Origin: Nanobdellota archaeon
GTDB lineage: Archaea; Nanobdellota; Nanobdellia; SCGC-AAA011-G17; VGLX01
DNA length: 9,553 nt
Assembly (NCBI GenBank): GCA_018894775.1
Contig: JAHIPG010000145.1
Span: 1-9,553 of the forward strand
Direction of reading: 5' to 3'
In this document: positions 1 to 6,043 of the stretch, one piece after another
Layout: every line of letters starts with the position of its first letter
Numbering within the stretch: the first letter of the stretch is position 1
Program-made: the position numbers and the translations under genes
Notes under the pieces: model-generated
What the model saw: the letters and a program-made list of their open reading frames with translations, nothing else
Told to the model about the DNA's origin: nothing
Databases searched by the model: none

Positions 1-1
1 C

Positions 2-577
2 GCGGATGCTTATGGTCAATACACTAACAATCTTGGCGTGGCGCTGGTTACGGCTGGTCCTGGAGGCACGAATGCGCTCACTGGATTAGCGGCAGCGTGG
101 CTTGAATCAACCCCATGTTTATTCCTTTCCGGACAGGTCAAACGGGACGATATTGCTACTGGGCGGGGGATTCGGCAGCTGGGTTTTCAGGAACTCCCGA
201 TTGTTGATATCGTTAAACCTATTACGAAATATGCTGTGACCGTGATGGAGCCGGATAGAATCCGTTACCACCTGGAAAAAGCTCTGTATCTTGCCCGTAC
301 TGGACGTCCGGGTCCTGTGTGGCTTGATATTCCCCTGGATGTGCAGTCAGCCAGTATTGAAGAGAAAGGATTGGTAGGATTTGACCACTCTGAATTTCAA
401 ATTGATTTTGACGAGGAAACACTTAGACGTCAGGTAAAGGAGACCATAGAGCTTCTTAATCAGGCAGAACGTCCTGTATTGTTGGCTGGAAATGGTGTAC
501 GGTTGGCGAAGGTTATACCTGAGTTTCTTGTAAACAACTCTCTAAAACCTCTTTGTACAGAATTGTCCAGCTCATAA
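2..577 (+). CDS. Thiamine-diphosphate enzyme, acetolactate synthase-like, interior fragment
   Basis: The frame is already open at the left edge: the residues before the apparent GTG at 38 read ADAYGQYTNNLG, which is typical ThDP-enzyme sequence, so the true start lies outside the window. What remains is the end of the N-terminal pyrimidine-binding domain (GPGGTNALTG, then SGQVKRDD, then GFQELPIVDIVKPITKYA and RPGPVWLDIPLD) and the first residues of the central domain (RPVLLAGNGVRLA). Full-length relatives run about 550-600 residues and make acetolactate or similar 2-oxoacid-derived products; some relatives sit in sugar-biosynthesis loci. Homology ends at about base 510, inside the central domain. 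The last 20 or so residues are antisense read-through of the reverse gene and are not real family sequence. The catalytic Glu and the cofactor-binding C-terminal domain are absent. G+C is about 50%, far above the rest of the window. The family is sure; the exact substrate is not. Confidence 0.85.
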   Translation, partial: ADAYGQYTNNLGVALVTAGPGGTNALTGLAAAWLESTPCLFLSGQVKRDDIATGRGIRQLGFQELPIVDIVKPITKYAVTVMEPDRIRYHLEKALYLARTGRPGPVWLDIPLDVQSASIEEKGLVGFDHSEFQIDFDEETLRRQVKETIELLNQAERPVLLAGNGVRLAKVIPEFLVNNSLKPLCTELSSS

Positions 578-711
578 AGCCTATCATATAAGCTTATTTC
601 AGCAAACCTATTTTCAGTTCCTTGTGTGTTATGGAATATTAAAAGTGCTAGCGAAAAGACTAATCCGGATAAGAATAACATTCCTAATGTGAGGAATACT
701 GCTTTTTTCAT
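460..711 (-). CDS. Small membrane-anchored protein of the pilin operon, 3' end lost
   Basis: I chose the ATG at 709-711, giving MKKAVFLTLGMLFLSG, because it overlaps the previous gene's stop as ATGA. The GTG at 720 would add only three residues. The protein has a short basic start, one hydrophobic helix (about residues 4-27) and then a polar stretch (DRLYELDNSVQRGFRELF) that looks helical and outward facing. It lacks a clear pilin cleavage site but has the same topology as its operon partners, so it is probably a co-assembled minor component; its function is unknown. Only about residues 1-67 are genuine. From residue 68 to the stop at 460 the frame is antisense of the ThDP enzyme, so the real C-terminus is missing. 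Confidence 0.65.
   Translation of the reverse strand: MKKAVFLTLGMLFLSGLVFSLALLIFHNTQGTENRFAEISLYDRLYELDNSVQRGFRELFTRNSGITFANRTPFPANNTGRSA
506..520. other. Breakpoint joining two unrelated sequences
   Basis: On the plus strand, recognisable ThDP-enzyme sequence stops after the GNGVRLA motif, whose last codon is at 506-508. On the minus strand, the small membrane-protein gene reads sensibly through SGIT (codon 511-513) and then becomes antisense of the enzyme. G+C falls from about 50% to about 34% across the same point. Both genes are therefore cut within roughly 15 bases of each other. No inverted repeat, target duplication or mobile gene is visible. A metagenome assembly misjoin is the simplest reading; a real deletion or recombination is the alternative. 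Confidence 0.75.
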
Positions 712-1148
712 TTTTGCCACATCCAGTATCTTACAGTTGCGTAGTGATTTCCAGTCTCGTTATACATGACTAGAACTCTTTCTCCGCTTACTACAAATTG
801 TTTCCCTATTGTTTTATTTGTCGTTTCTACTGTTAAGGTTTCTTGAGGGAATGTTCCATTAACCCTTAATCTCATCTCATAAAACGGTGGTAATATTGTG
901 CTTATTTCATCTCCTATTTCTATTGGGGTGGAAGTCTCAAATACATCTTCTTTGTCCAGTATGGTTATAATATCACTTCCTGATCTGATCATCTGTAATC
1001 TTGTTAAAGGGTCTTCGTTTGCTTTTCCAACATAGTATGCACTCGTTGCTATGAATATGATTGTTATAATTACTGCTATTCCAGCATCTAAGGAGAGCAC
1101 AAATCCTTTTTTATTCCCAGAGTGTGAATTCCATGATTGCTTTTTCAT
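708..1148 (-). CDS. Minor pilin-like membrane-anchored protein (146 aa)
   Basis: A basic leader (residues 1-14) ends in KKG, followed by FVLSLDAGIAVIITIIFIA, a single hydrophobic helix at about 16-37. The rest is an extracellular-type domain ending SGERVLVMYN and YWMWQK. The K-K-G | F-V-L-S-L-D pattern resembles a class III prepilin leader, except that the acidic residue sits at +6 as Asp rather than at +5 as Glu. ATG is the only plausible start and places the first 38 bases inside the upstream gene; no Shine-Dalgarno is evident, so translational coupling is likely. It is the fourth gene of the operon and its stop overlaps the next start as ATGA. Probably a minor pilin or pilus accessory subunit (inference); no family name is recognised. 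Confidence 0.8.
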   Translation of the reverse strand: MKKQSWNSHSGNKKGFVLSLDAGIAVIITIIFIATSAYYVGKANEDPLTRLQMIRSGSDIITILDKEDVFETSTPIEIGDEISTILPPFYEMRLRVNGTFPQETLTVETTNKTIGKQFVVSGERVLVMYNETGNHYATVRYWMWQK

Positions 1149-1587
1149 TGTTTAATAATACATATCTTTCTAGCACTATTGAAGTATCTCCTGTAAAGTC
1201 CAGTCCGGACTCTTGTAATACATTATCTGATAAGTCTTTTACTCTGAACTTATAATCATAACTCATTATCTTAAACTTTTCTTTTGTGGTATTATAATCA
1301 AAGTTGACAAAGGCAGTTATTTTGTCTTGTGATAAGATTCTATCATCCTGGGCTAAACCTATTACTCCTACATTTAATGAATTTTCTTCCCAGCCAGTAG
1401 GGTGTCCTGGATTTTTGACTAATAAGTCTGTTATTTGGAACGCTACAAGTTCCATTTTTTCATATTCCAAGTTTTCATTAAATCTTATATTGTATAAATT
1501 CCATGTGTAGATGGTTGCTGTTATTAATATTAAGAATACAGTTATCGCTATGAATAAATCTACTGAAGCTAATTGCGCTTTACGCAT
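1111..1587 (-). CDS. Minor pilin-like protein with PGxPxxW motif (158 aa)
   Basis: The ATG at 1585-1587 gives MRKAQLASVDLFIAITVF and has a GAGGT ribosome site about 7 bases upstream; the TTG at 1593 only adds MK and is less likely. The leader KA | QLASVD is followed by a helix at about residues 9-29. The exposed domain carries NPGHPTGWEENSLNVGVIGL and DDRILSQDK (about residues 59-89), a PG-x-P-x-x-W...GLA...L...K pattern that I recall from other archaeal pilin-like proteins. Like its downstream neighbour, it has Asp at +6 of the presumed mature protein instead of Glu at +5. It overlaps the preceding gene by 8 bases. It probably acts as a minor pilin on the outer face of the membrane; the exact role is unknown. 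Confidence 0.82.
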   Translation of the reverse strand: MRKAQLASVDLFIAITVFLILITATIYTWNLYNIRFNENLEYEKMELVAFQITDLLVKNPGHPTGWEENSLNVGVIGLAQDDRILSQDKITAFVNFDYNTTKEKFKIMSYDYKFRVKDLSDNVLQESGLDFTGDTSIVLERYVLLNNEKAIMEFTLWE

Positions 1588-1963
1588 TTTCAACCTCTAC
1601 TAATCCATTATTATAGTTAACATTAACATTCCCTGATGATAATTCAAAAAAGTTTCCTTCAGAATTTAGTGTCCTGTTTATCGGAAAAGTGCAGGTATAG
1701 TTAGTTTCACCTACTGTTATTGTTTGTGATGTTGTGCTTATTGCTGCAGGTTTTTCTAATTCAAATGTGTGGTTGCTTTGTGTTATATAAGCCATTGTTA
1801 TCATGTCGGTCAGCTTGTTGCATTCTTCTTTATCCGCGAGTATTTTTTCTGTAGTTCTTAGTTCTGCTCTTCTTTCAAATGTGAAATAGAATATCAATAA
1901 GAATATGAATATCATCAGCCCAATCGCGAATAACATCTCTAAGCTAACCTGTGCTTTTTTCAT
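1580..1963 (-). CDS. Class III signal peptide (type IV pilin-like) protein, 127 aa
   Basis: The start chosen is the ATG at 1961-1963 (MKKAQVSLEMLFAIGL), two bases after the upstream stop. The longer TTG start at 1984 would put seven residues, LLYTLK-like, in front of the leader, which is atypical. The QVSLE box after a basic MKKA leader is the archaeal class III signal, normally cleaved before Gln by an EppA-type prepilin peptidase, leaving Gln at +1 and Glu at +5. The hydrophobic helix (about 9-28) would form the pilus core. The outer part has two cysteines (48 and 91), possibly a disulphide, and several N-glycosylation-type sequons. Second gene of the operon; likely a minor pilin. Confidence 0.87.
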   Translation of the reverse strand: MKKAQVSLEMLFAIGLMIFIFLLIFYFTFERRAELRTTEKILADKEECNKLTDMITMAYITQSNHTFELEKPAAISTTSQTITVGETNYTCTFPINRTLNSEGNFFELSSGNVNVNYNNGLVEVENA

Positions 1964-1965
1964 TT

Positions 1966-3240
1966 TTAAGGTATACAACAACAAGTATCTCTACTAGGAT
2001 CACCTGCTAAATTAACTTTACATAATTCATCACCAGACTCTAAGTAAAGACCTCCTTCAATATCATCGCATTTATTTGGATTTTCTCTACAGAACCCATC
2101 TGAATATCCTAGATAACCACATTCTCCTGCACAGCTATTTAAGAAAGACTCAGTAAATGTTTTAGTTACTTCTATATCCCAGATTTCCTCTGACTGACCT
2201 TGATTATGATTTGTGCTATTGTCTGTACAATTGACATACCATGTATAATTACCCTTTTCCATAATCACAGTCATATTATGTGTAATATTTCGTTCTGGTT
2301 GTGAGTTCCAACTAAAGTAGGTAATATCATTCCCCTCATAGTTTATTCCTTCAGCAACCAATAAGCAGAATTCTATAGAATTATTTGTATCTGTCACATT
2401 ATATTCAAAATCTACCCATGAATAGTTTTTCATATAATTATCTGGTGGGCTTATTAAGTGTACTTCTGGAGGGCCTACATCATCGCTGAGATTCAATCCT
2501 GAAAGACCGCCTGTTCCTTCTGCCCCGCAAGGTACCCCTGTATCAAATTCTATTTTACTTCCAACTATCATCTCATTTCCAAATGCATCTTCACATCTAG
2601 CATAATATACACGTGTTTCATCCTGATCTACATATATTGTTGATGTGTGTGTTAATCCTCTTCCATCAAATTCTGAAGACATATCATCGATATCTAAATC
2701 AGTATCAAGGTTGTAGTTACATGTGGCTGGTTCGTCTGTATCTGCTCCCAAAACTATAAATCCTGGACAGATCACTTGACCTTCTCCTGTTTCAGGGTAT
2801 ACTCTTAGTATCACTGGAGGTGTAACATCTAAATAATCTTCTCCTATCCTTACCCTGCCTGCTCCCAATGCTTCTACAGCTATCCTATAAGTCCCTTTCC
2901 CAGTAGGTACTGAACCTACAACAACTGCTTTAGAAGAGGCATGTATATCTGAATTTCCTCCAAAAATACTTAAAACAAGCATTATTTCATTTTCACTAAC
3001 TAACTGTGATTCTACCCCATTTGGGATTGATACCCATACATACTTTTTTGAACCAGGACCTAAAGAATATACTGTGTCAGCAGCATTTGCTAATGTGTTC
3101 ACAGCATCATCTGCCTGGTTTAATCTTATTTTATTATTTGCTTCATAAATTGCATAGAAAAATAAAGGTATTGTAACAAGCAATACTGCTCCCACTATCA
3201 TAACATATTCTAAACTAATCTGACCTCTTTTATTATACAT
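1966..3240 (-). CDS. Large class III signal peptide protein: pilin head with Ig-like and Cys-rich domains (424 aa)
   Basis: The N-terminus MYNKRGQISLEYVMIVGA has a canonical QxSxEY box (cleavage expected after Gly6) and a core helix at about 12-31. Residues about 45-135 look like a pilin domain (GPGSKKYVWVSIPNGV at 61-76). Two beta-rich, Ig-like segments follow: about 139-236 (starting DVTPPVILRVYP) and about 254-358 (PPEVHLISPPDNYMKN, then GNYTWYVNCTD). The tail at 370-424 holds eight cysteines and ends CCCIP. Ordinary archaeal pilins are 100-200 residues, so this is likely a tip or adhesive subunit (inference). It is first in the minus-strand operon. GGAA lies directly against the ATG, too close for a normal Shine-Dalgarno, so the mRNA may be nearly leaderless. 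Confidence 0.87.
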   Translation of the reverse strand: MYNKRGQISLEYVMIVGAVLLVTIPLFFYAIYEANNKIRLNQADDAVNTLANAADTVYSLGPGSKKYVWVSIPNGVESQLVSENEIMLVLSIFGGNSDIHASSKAVVVGSVPTGKGTYRIAVEALGAGRVRIGEDYLDVTPPVILRVYPETGEGQVICPGFIVLGADTDEPATCNYNLDTDLDIDDMSSEFDGRGLTHTSTIYVDQDETRVYYARCEDAFGNEMIVGSKIEFDTGVPCGAEGTGGLSGLNLSDDVGPPEVHLISPPDNYMKNYSWVDFEYNVTDTNNSIEFCLLVAEGINYEGNDITYFSWNSQPERNITHNMTVIMEKGNYTWYVNCTDNSTNHNQGQSEEIWDIEVTKTFTESFLNSCAGECGYLGYSDGFCRENPNKCDDIEGGLYLESGDELCKVNLAGDPSRDTCCCIP

Positions 3241-3266
3241 TTCCTTTTAATTTTATAGATTAAATT

Positions 3267-3280
3267 TCTTTTATAGTTTG
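3267..3280 (-). promoter_or_regulatory. Probable TATA box for the minus-strand pilin operon
   Basis: On the minus strand this region reads CAAACTATAAAAGA, an A-rich BRE-like stretch followed by a TATA element centred about 33 bases upstream of the ATG at 3240. That would put transcription start only a few bases before the start codon. A second TATAAAAT further in (about 3249-3256) is too close to the ATG to be the main box. Confidence 0.45.
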
Positions 3281-3302
3281 TTATTCATTTAATAGTGGTA
3301 TA

Positions 3303-3316
3303 ATAAACTTTATATA
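3303..3316 (+). promoter_or_regulatory. TATA/BRE promoter of the major pilin gene
   Basis: TTTATATA at 3309-3316, preceded by ATAAAC, is a good archaeal TATA box with a BRE-like element. Transcription would start near 3339, giving a leader of about 40 bases that carries a strong ribosome site. This suits a highly expressed structural protein. Confidence 0.65.
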
Positions 3317-3364
3317 CGTAAATAGCCTAAAAAAGGTTATAGATTTTAAAATAAAACCCTAAAA

Positions 3365-3373
3365 GGAGATGAT
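3365..3373 (+). promoter_or_regulatory. Strong Shine-Dalgarno deciding the GTG start of the pilin
   Basis: GGAGATGAT matches the ideal GGAGGTGAT at eight of nine bases and lies five bases before the GTG at 3379. It fixes that GTG as the start. Confidence 0.8.
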
Positions 3374-3378
3374 AAAAA

Positions 3379-3846
3379 GTGAGAAAAGGACAGGCAGCCA
3401 TGGAGTTTTTAATGACTTATGGTTGGGCAATTCTAGTAGTATTAGTTGCAATAGGAGCTTTAGCATACTTTGGTGTGTTAAGTCCAGCAAGATTCTTACC
3501 AAGTAGTTGTACGATTGGACCCGGATTTGCATGTGAAGACTTTCAAGTATTAGCAGCTGGTACTTGGACAATTAACGTTCGAAATGGTATGGGTAAAGCA
3601 CTCACAGGTGTAGACTTAGATTTTGATACAGTTGGTCTAGCTCCTGGTGGCACTGGTGTAGGAAGTTGTACACCTGCTGCAGTACCTGACGGAGGACTTA
3701 CAGTCTGTACTGGAGGTGTAGGTAGTATAAGTGTTGGAACTGCAGGTGACAAAGTAAAAGCGACAATAAATTTTGATTACTCTGAAACTGGAACTGGTGC
3801 ATTAGCCCACACAAAAACAGGATTGTTAACAACAACTATGGAATAA
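3379..3846 (+). CDS. Major type IV pilin, class III signal peptide (155 aa)
   Basis: The protein begins MRKGQAAMEFLMTYGWAILV, a leader and core helix (to about residue 36, ending FGVLSP) recurrent in DPANN and euryarchaeal pilins. Cleavage is expected after Gly4, leaving Gln at +1 and Glu at +5. The exposed domain is small, Gly/Thr/Val-rich and beta-like, with four cysteines (44, 52, 97, 110) that could form two disulphides. It starts with GTG behind a near-perfect Shine-Dalgarno and has its own TATA box and a T-rich terminator. It therefore forms a single-gene unit, divergent from the minor-pilin operon and convergent with the KaiC pair. It is probably the bulk subunit of a surface pilus. 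Codons here are more A-ended (GTA, GCA, TTA) than in neighbouring genes, which are rich in T-ended codons; this fits high expression or a different origin. Confidence 0.9.
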   Translation: MRKGQAAMEFLMTYGWAILVVLVAIGALAYFGVLSPARFLPSSCTIGPGFACEDFQVLAAGTWTINVRNGMGKALTGVDLDFDTVGLAPGGTGVGSCTPAAVPDGGLTVCTGGVGSISVGTAGDKVKATINFDYSETGTGALAHTKTGLLTTTME

Positions 3847-3849
3847 ACC

Positions 3850-3882
3850 TAGTTTATTTTTTCTTTTTTTTAAAATTTTTTT
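3850..3882 (+). terminator. T-rich transcription terminator after the pilin gene
   Basis: Immediately after the pilin stop, the plus strand carries runs of 6, 8 and 7 T with only a C and AAAA between them. Oligo-T tracts on the non-template strand are the usual archaeal intrinsic terminator; no strong hairpin is needed or seen. The tract sits between convergent genes, and its last bases abut the stop of the minus-strand ATPase. Confidence 0.7.
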
Positions 3883-4663
3883 AGAAATTCAATCTTTGTG
3901 ATAGAACATTAAAGCCTTTCTGATCTATCTTTATAGCATATGTCATGTCAGGTGTCTTCGTACCTCTCATCTTCAATATCTCTAATCCTCTTTGTCTTAC
4001 ACCTTTCTGTTTTTTGTGATAGATTATTACTATACTGTCTACTTCAAAGTCTAATGCTGATGATAATTCCATTCCTCTCAGTGATACATCCTGTGATGTT
4101 AGCAGTGCTGTACAGCCCCATCTGTCTATAAGTTCAAAAAGTGCTAGTGCTGCCTCTTTTTTTGCCAGTTCTTCTTTGTAGAGTAATGCAAAGGATGTCA
4201 CCGAGTCTATTACTATCCTTTTAGCTTTTATTTTTGTGACTATTGTATCTATTGTTCCCCCTCCTTCTATGAGTACTTTTTTTACTTGCTCAGGGGTATA
4301 TTCTAAGTATGCAAATTTGCCGCTTTTCTCATATTTTTCCATGTCCCAGCCAAATCCTTTCATATCTTCATACAATTTTTCTTTTTTTTCTTCAAATGTT
4401 ACGTATACGCCTGGTTCTCCCTTTTTTATCCCGTTTAGCAGGAACATTATTGTGAATATTGTTTTTCCACTGCCTGGCCCTCCAACTAGCAGATTTATGC
4501 TTTTTTCTTTGAATCCTCCTTGGATTAGTCTATCAAATCCTGGTACTCCGCTAGATATTCTACCAAGTGGTTTGTTAGAAGGTACTTTAGCAGCTTCTTT
4601 TTTTGGCGATAATACATTAGTTACTCTTTTAGGAGATGCTTTGCTACCTACTTTTTTAATCAT
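3881..4663 (-). CDS. KaiC/RAD55-like RecA-fold ATPase with basic N-terminal tail (260 aa)
   Basis: A single KaiC-type domain. Residues 1-33 are a Lys/Pro/Ser-rich tail, followed by the domain entry GRISSGVPGFDRLIQGGF. Walker A GGPGSGKT is at 61-68, the paired glutamates FEE at 90-92 and Walker B RIVIDS at 149-154. KMRGT at 231-235 matches the KaiC-family C-terminal motif. Such proteins are cytoplasmic ATPases or ATP sensors; relatives include KaiC, RadA/RAD55-like proteins and the archaellum regulator ArlH. The start overlaps the preceding ATPase's stop as ATGA, so the two are translationally coupled and probably act together. The basic tail could bind nucleic acid, a membrane or a partner (inference). 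The target is unknown; the pilin genes alongside suggest surface-structure control but do not prove it. Confidence 0.87.
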   Translation of the reverse strand: MIKKVGSKASPKRVTNVLSPKKEAAKVPSNKPLGRISSGVPGFDRLIQGGFKEKSINLLVGGPGSGKTIFTIMFLLNGIKKGEPGVYVTFEEKKEKLYEDMKGFGWDMEKYEKSGKFAYLEYTPEQVKKVLIEGGGTIDTIVTKIKAKRIVIDSVTSFALLYKEELAKKEAALALFELIDRWGCTALLTSQDVSLRGMELSSALDFEVDSIVIIYHKKQKGVRQRGLEILKMRGTKTPDMTYAIKIDQKGFNVLSQRLNF

Positions 4664-5382
4664 TTTTTAGATCTTTTTACGATATCCTGCTCTATTAGCG
4701 AGAAAGGTAGTTGTTTTGGGAATACTTTTATTCCGCCTTTAGCTATCTGGAATGGGAATATGTCTATTAAGTGGTCTTGTCCTCTTAATTTTGAAACGTT
4801 GAGTATTCTTTCGAAGCTTGACCCTTTTCTTATCTTTGATAATATTATCAGACCATCAAACAAGAAATCTTCTGATCTATACTTGAACTGGTCCATTTCC
4901 GCTGTGTATCTTTCTGATGTTACCACAAGAGTTACGCCTGCTTCTTTCATTTGTTTTATGAAGCTTATTATCCCTTTTCTGAATTCGTTAACACTGTCTC
5001 CATAAACGAACTCAAATAATGTTAATGAGTCCATAACGACCCTTTTGATTTTTTTGCTCTTGATGAGTTTTATTGGTGCTTCTATTGATATCATTTTTCC
5101 AGAAGTTACTGATTGTTCTGCTATTGTTACCAATCCTTTTGTTTCTAAACTATCTAATGGGAATCCTAATTCAGCCATATGTGCCCTTAAGGAAAAAGCA
5201 TTCTCTTCTGAAGTAATATATAATCCGGGCATACCTTGCTTTGCCCCGTAGTAAACAAACTGGAATGCTGCTATGCTTTTTCCTGATCCTGGAGGTCCTG
5301 TGAATAGTATTGAAGCGTCTGACCTTACGCCTCCTTTTAAGATTTCGTCTAAACCTGGAATGCCTATTTTGATTTTATCCAT
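4660..5382 (-). CDS. KaiC-like RecA-fold ATPase (240 aa)
   Basis: The protein starts directly in the fold: KIGIPGLDEILKGG (5-18), Walker A GPPGSGKS (29-36), the SEE pair (58-60), Walker B RVVMDS (114-119) with Asp118, and a C-terminal VSKLRGQDH segment (about 196-204) in the place of the usual K-x-R-G motif. All elements needed to bind and hydrolyse ATP are visible. The ATG at 5382 is fixed by a GAGGTGAT ribosome site five bases upstream. It is first in a two-gene operon with the second KaiC-like ATPase (four-base overlap) and divergent from the plus-strand block that encodes Walker A-less relatives. The likely role is as an ATP-dependent regulatory or assembly switch; the specific function is not known. 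Confidence 0.88.
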   Translation of the reverse strand: MDKIKIGIPGLDEILKGGVRSDASILFTGPPGSGKSIAAFQFVYYGAKQGMPGLYITSEENAFSLRAHMAELGFPLDSLETKGLVTIAEQSVTSGKMISIEAPIKLIKSKKIKRVVMDSLTLFEFVYGDSVNEFRKGIISFIKQMKEAGVTLVVTSERYTAEMDQFKYRSEDFLFDGLIILSKIRKGSSFERILNVSKLRGQDHLIDIFPFQIAKGGIKVFPKQLPFSLIEQDIVKRSKK

Positions 5383-5387
5383 TAATT

Positions 5388-5395
5388 ATCACCTC
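5388..5395 (-). promoter_or_regulatory. Shine-Dalgarno of the first KaiC-like gene
   Basis: On the minus strand it reads GAGGTGAT, a perfect match to the 16S rRNA tail, with a five-base spacer to the ATG at 5382. Confidence 0.8.
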
Positions 5396-5422
5396 GTTTA
5401 AGATTTTTAGGGGTGATTATAG

Positions 5423-5434
5423 TATAAAAAGTTT
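5423..5434 (-). promoter_or_regulatory. TATA box of the KaiC-like operon
   Basis: The minus strand reads TAAACTTTTTATA, with TTTTTATA at 5430-5423. The expected transcription start is near 5401, leaving a leader of about 19 bases that just contains the ribosome site. Confidence 0.6.
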
Positions 5435-5437
5435 ACC

Positions 5438-5451
5438 CAAAGTATTAAATA
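5438..5451 (+). promoter_or_regulatory. Promoter of the plus-strand block, probably leaderless
   Basis: CAAAGTA followed by TTAAATAT (5444-5451) centres about 26 bases before the ATG at 5474. That spacing puts transcription start at or next to the ATG, and no Shine-Dalgarno is present. A leaderless mRNA is therefore expected. Confidence 0.55.
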
Positions 5452-5473
5452 TTTTAAACCTTCAAAAAGATAT

Positions 5474-6043
5474 ATGAGTAAAATTGACGATTTTGATAAA
5501 GAGGTGAAAGATCTTAAAGAGTTTATTGTTCTTGCTACTGTTCCTGCTAAAGAGTATCAGAAGACTAATATTGAGTTGGTAAAGCACCTCACTAAGGATA
5601 AGAATACTCCTGGTGTTTATGTGACTCTTAACAAGCCTTTTGAGACTATGAAGTCTGTTTTTGAAAAGGCTGGTGTTGATACTAGGATTATTATTTTTAT
5701 TGATGCTGTTACGAAAACTTCTGGTGGGAACGTTTCTAAAACCAAAAATTGTTTGTTCATTGGCAATCCTGAAAATTTAAGTGATATTTCTGTTGCTATG
5801 GATCAGGCTGTCAGGGCTTTGCCTGGCAAGGAAAAGTTTCTGTTTTTTGATTCTATGTCTACCCTTTTGACTTATAATAATATTGGGACCGTAGCCCGTT
5901 TTGTTCATTTCTTAGCTAGCAAGATGAGGGTCTGGAAGGTTAAGGGAATAATAATTTCCTTAGAGAGGCAGGCAGATAAGGAATTGATTGATGAACTGTC
6001 ACAGTTTTGTGATGTTATACTTGATTTTGGAGGTAAAAAATGA
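5474..6043 (+). CDS. KaiC-like protein without Walker A motif, copy A (189 aa)
   Basis: The order of strands and helices follows a RecA/KaiC core: FIVLATVPAKEYQKTN (17-32) stands where the P-loop should be, then GVYVTLNKP (47-55), IIIFIDAVTK (72-81), a Walker B-like KFLFFDSMSTL (121-131, Asp126) and a final VKGIIISLER (156-165). There is no GxxxxGK[ST], so ordinary ATP binding is unlikely. Residues 18-185 align with the product of 7274-7849, roughly 40% identical by eye, which marks a duplication. At 189 residues it is shorter than a full KaiC domain. It may be a non-catalytic partner or scaffold for the intact ATPases encoded divergently (inference). The stop overlaps the next start as ATGA, so it is coupled to the membrane protein. 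Confidence 0.82.
   Translation: MSKIDDFDKEVKDLKEFIVLATVPAKEYQKTNIELVKHLTKDKNTPGVYVTLNKPFETMKSVFEKAGVDTRIIIFIDAVTKTSGGNVSKTKNCLFIGNPENLSDISVAMDQAVRALPGKEKFLFFDSMSTLLTYNNIGTVARFVHFLASKMRVWKVKGIIISLERQADKELIDELSQFCDVILDFGGKK

Noticed and set aside
38..40. GTG at 38 as the start of the ThDP enzyme
   Set aside because: The frame is open to the left edge and the residues before it fit the family, so the gene starts outside the window.
1961..1984. TTG start giving a 134-residue version of the 127-residue pilin
   Set aside because: It lies inside the upstream gene and adds residues before the MKKAQVSLE leader, which is complete when started at the ATG at 1963.
3543..3752. Pro/Val-rich minus-strand frame inside the major pilin
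   Set aside because: Antisense of a Gly/Thr-rich pilin coding sequence; no start signal and no recognisable product.
3845..3855. AAAC-CTA-GTTT inverted repeat as a hairpin terminator
   Set aside because: A four-base A/T-rich stem is too weak; the T tracts that follow are the better terminator signal.
4236..4670. 144-residue plus-strand open frame opposite the KaiC-like gene
   Set aside because: It is the antisense of a well-supported ATPase, is Ser/Phe/Pro-rich as expected of a reverse frame, and has no ribosome site or family motif.
3881..5382. Naming one of the two KaiC-like ATPases as the archaellum protein ArlH
   Set aside because: The fold is shared, but ArlH normally lies beside ArlI and ArlJ, which are absent here, and the visible motifs do not separate ArlH from other KaiC/RAD55-like proteins.
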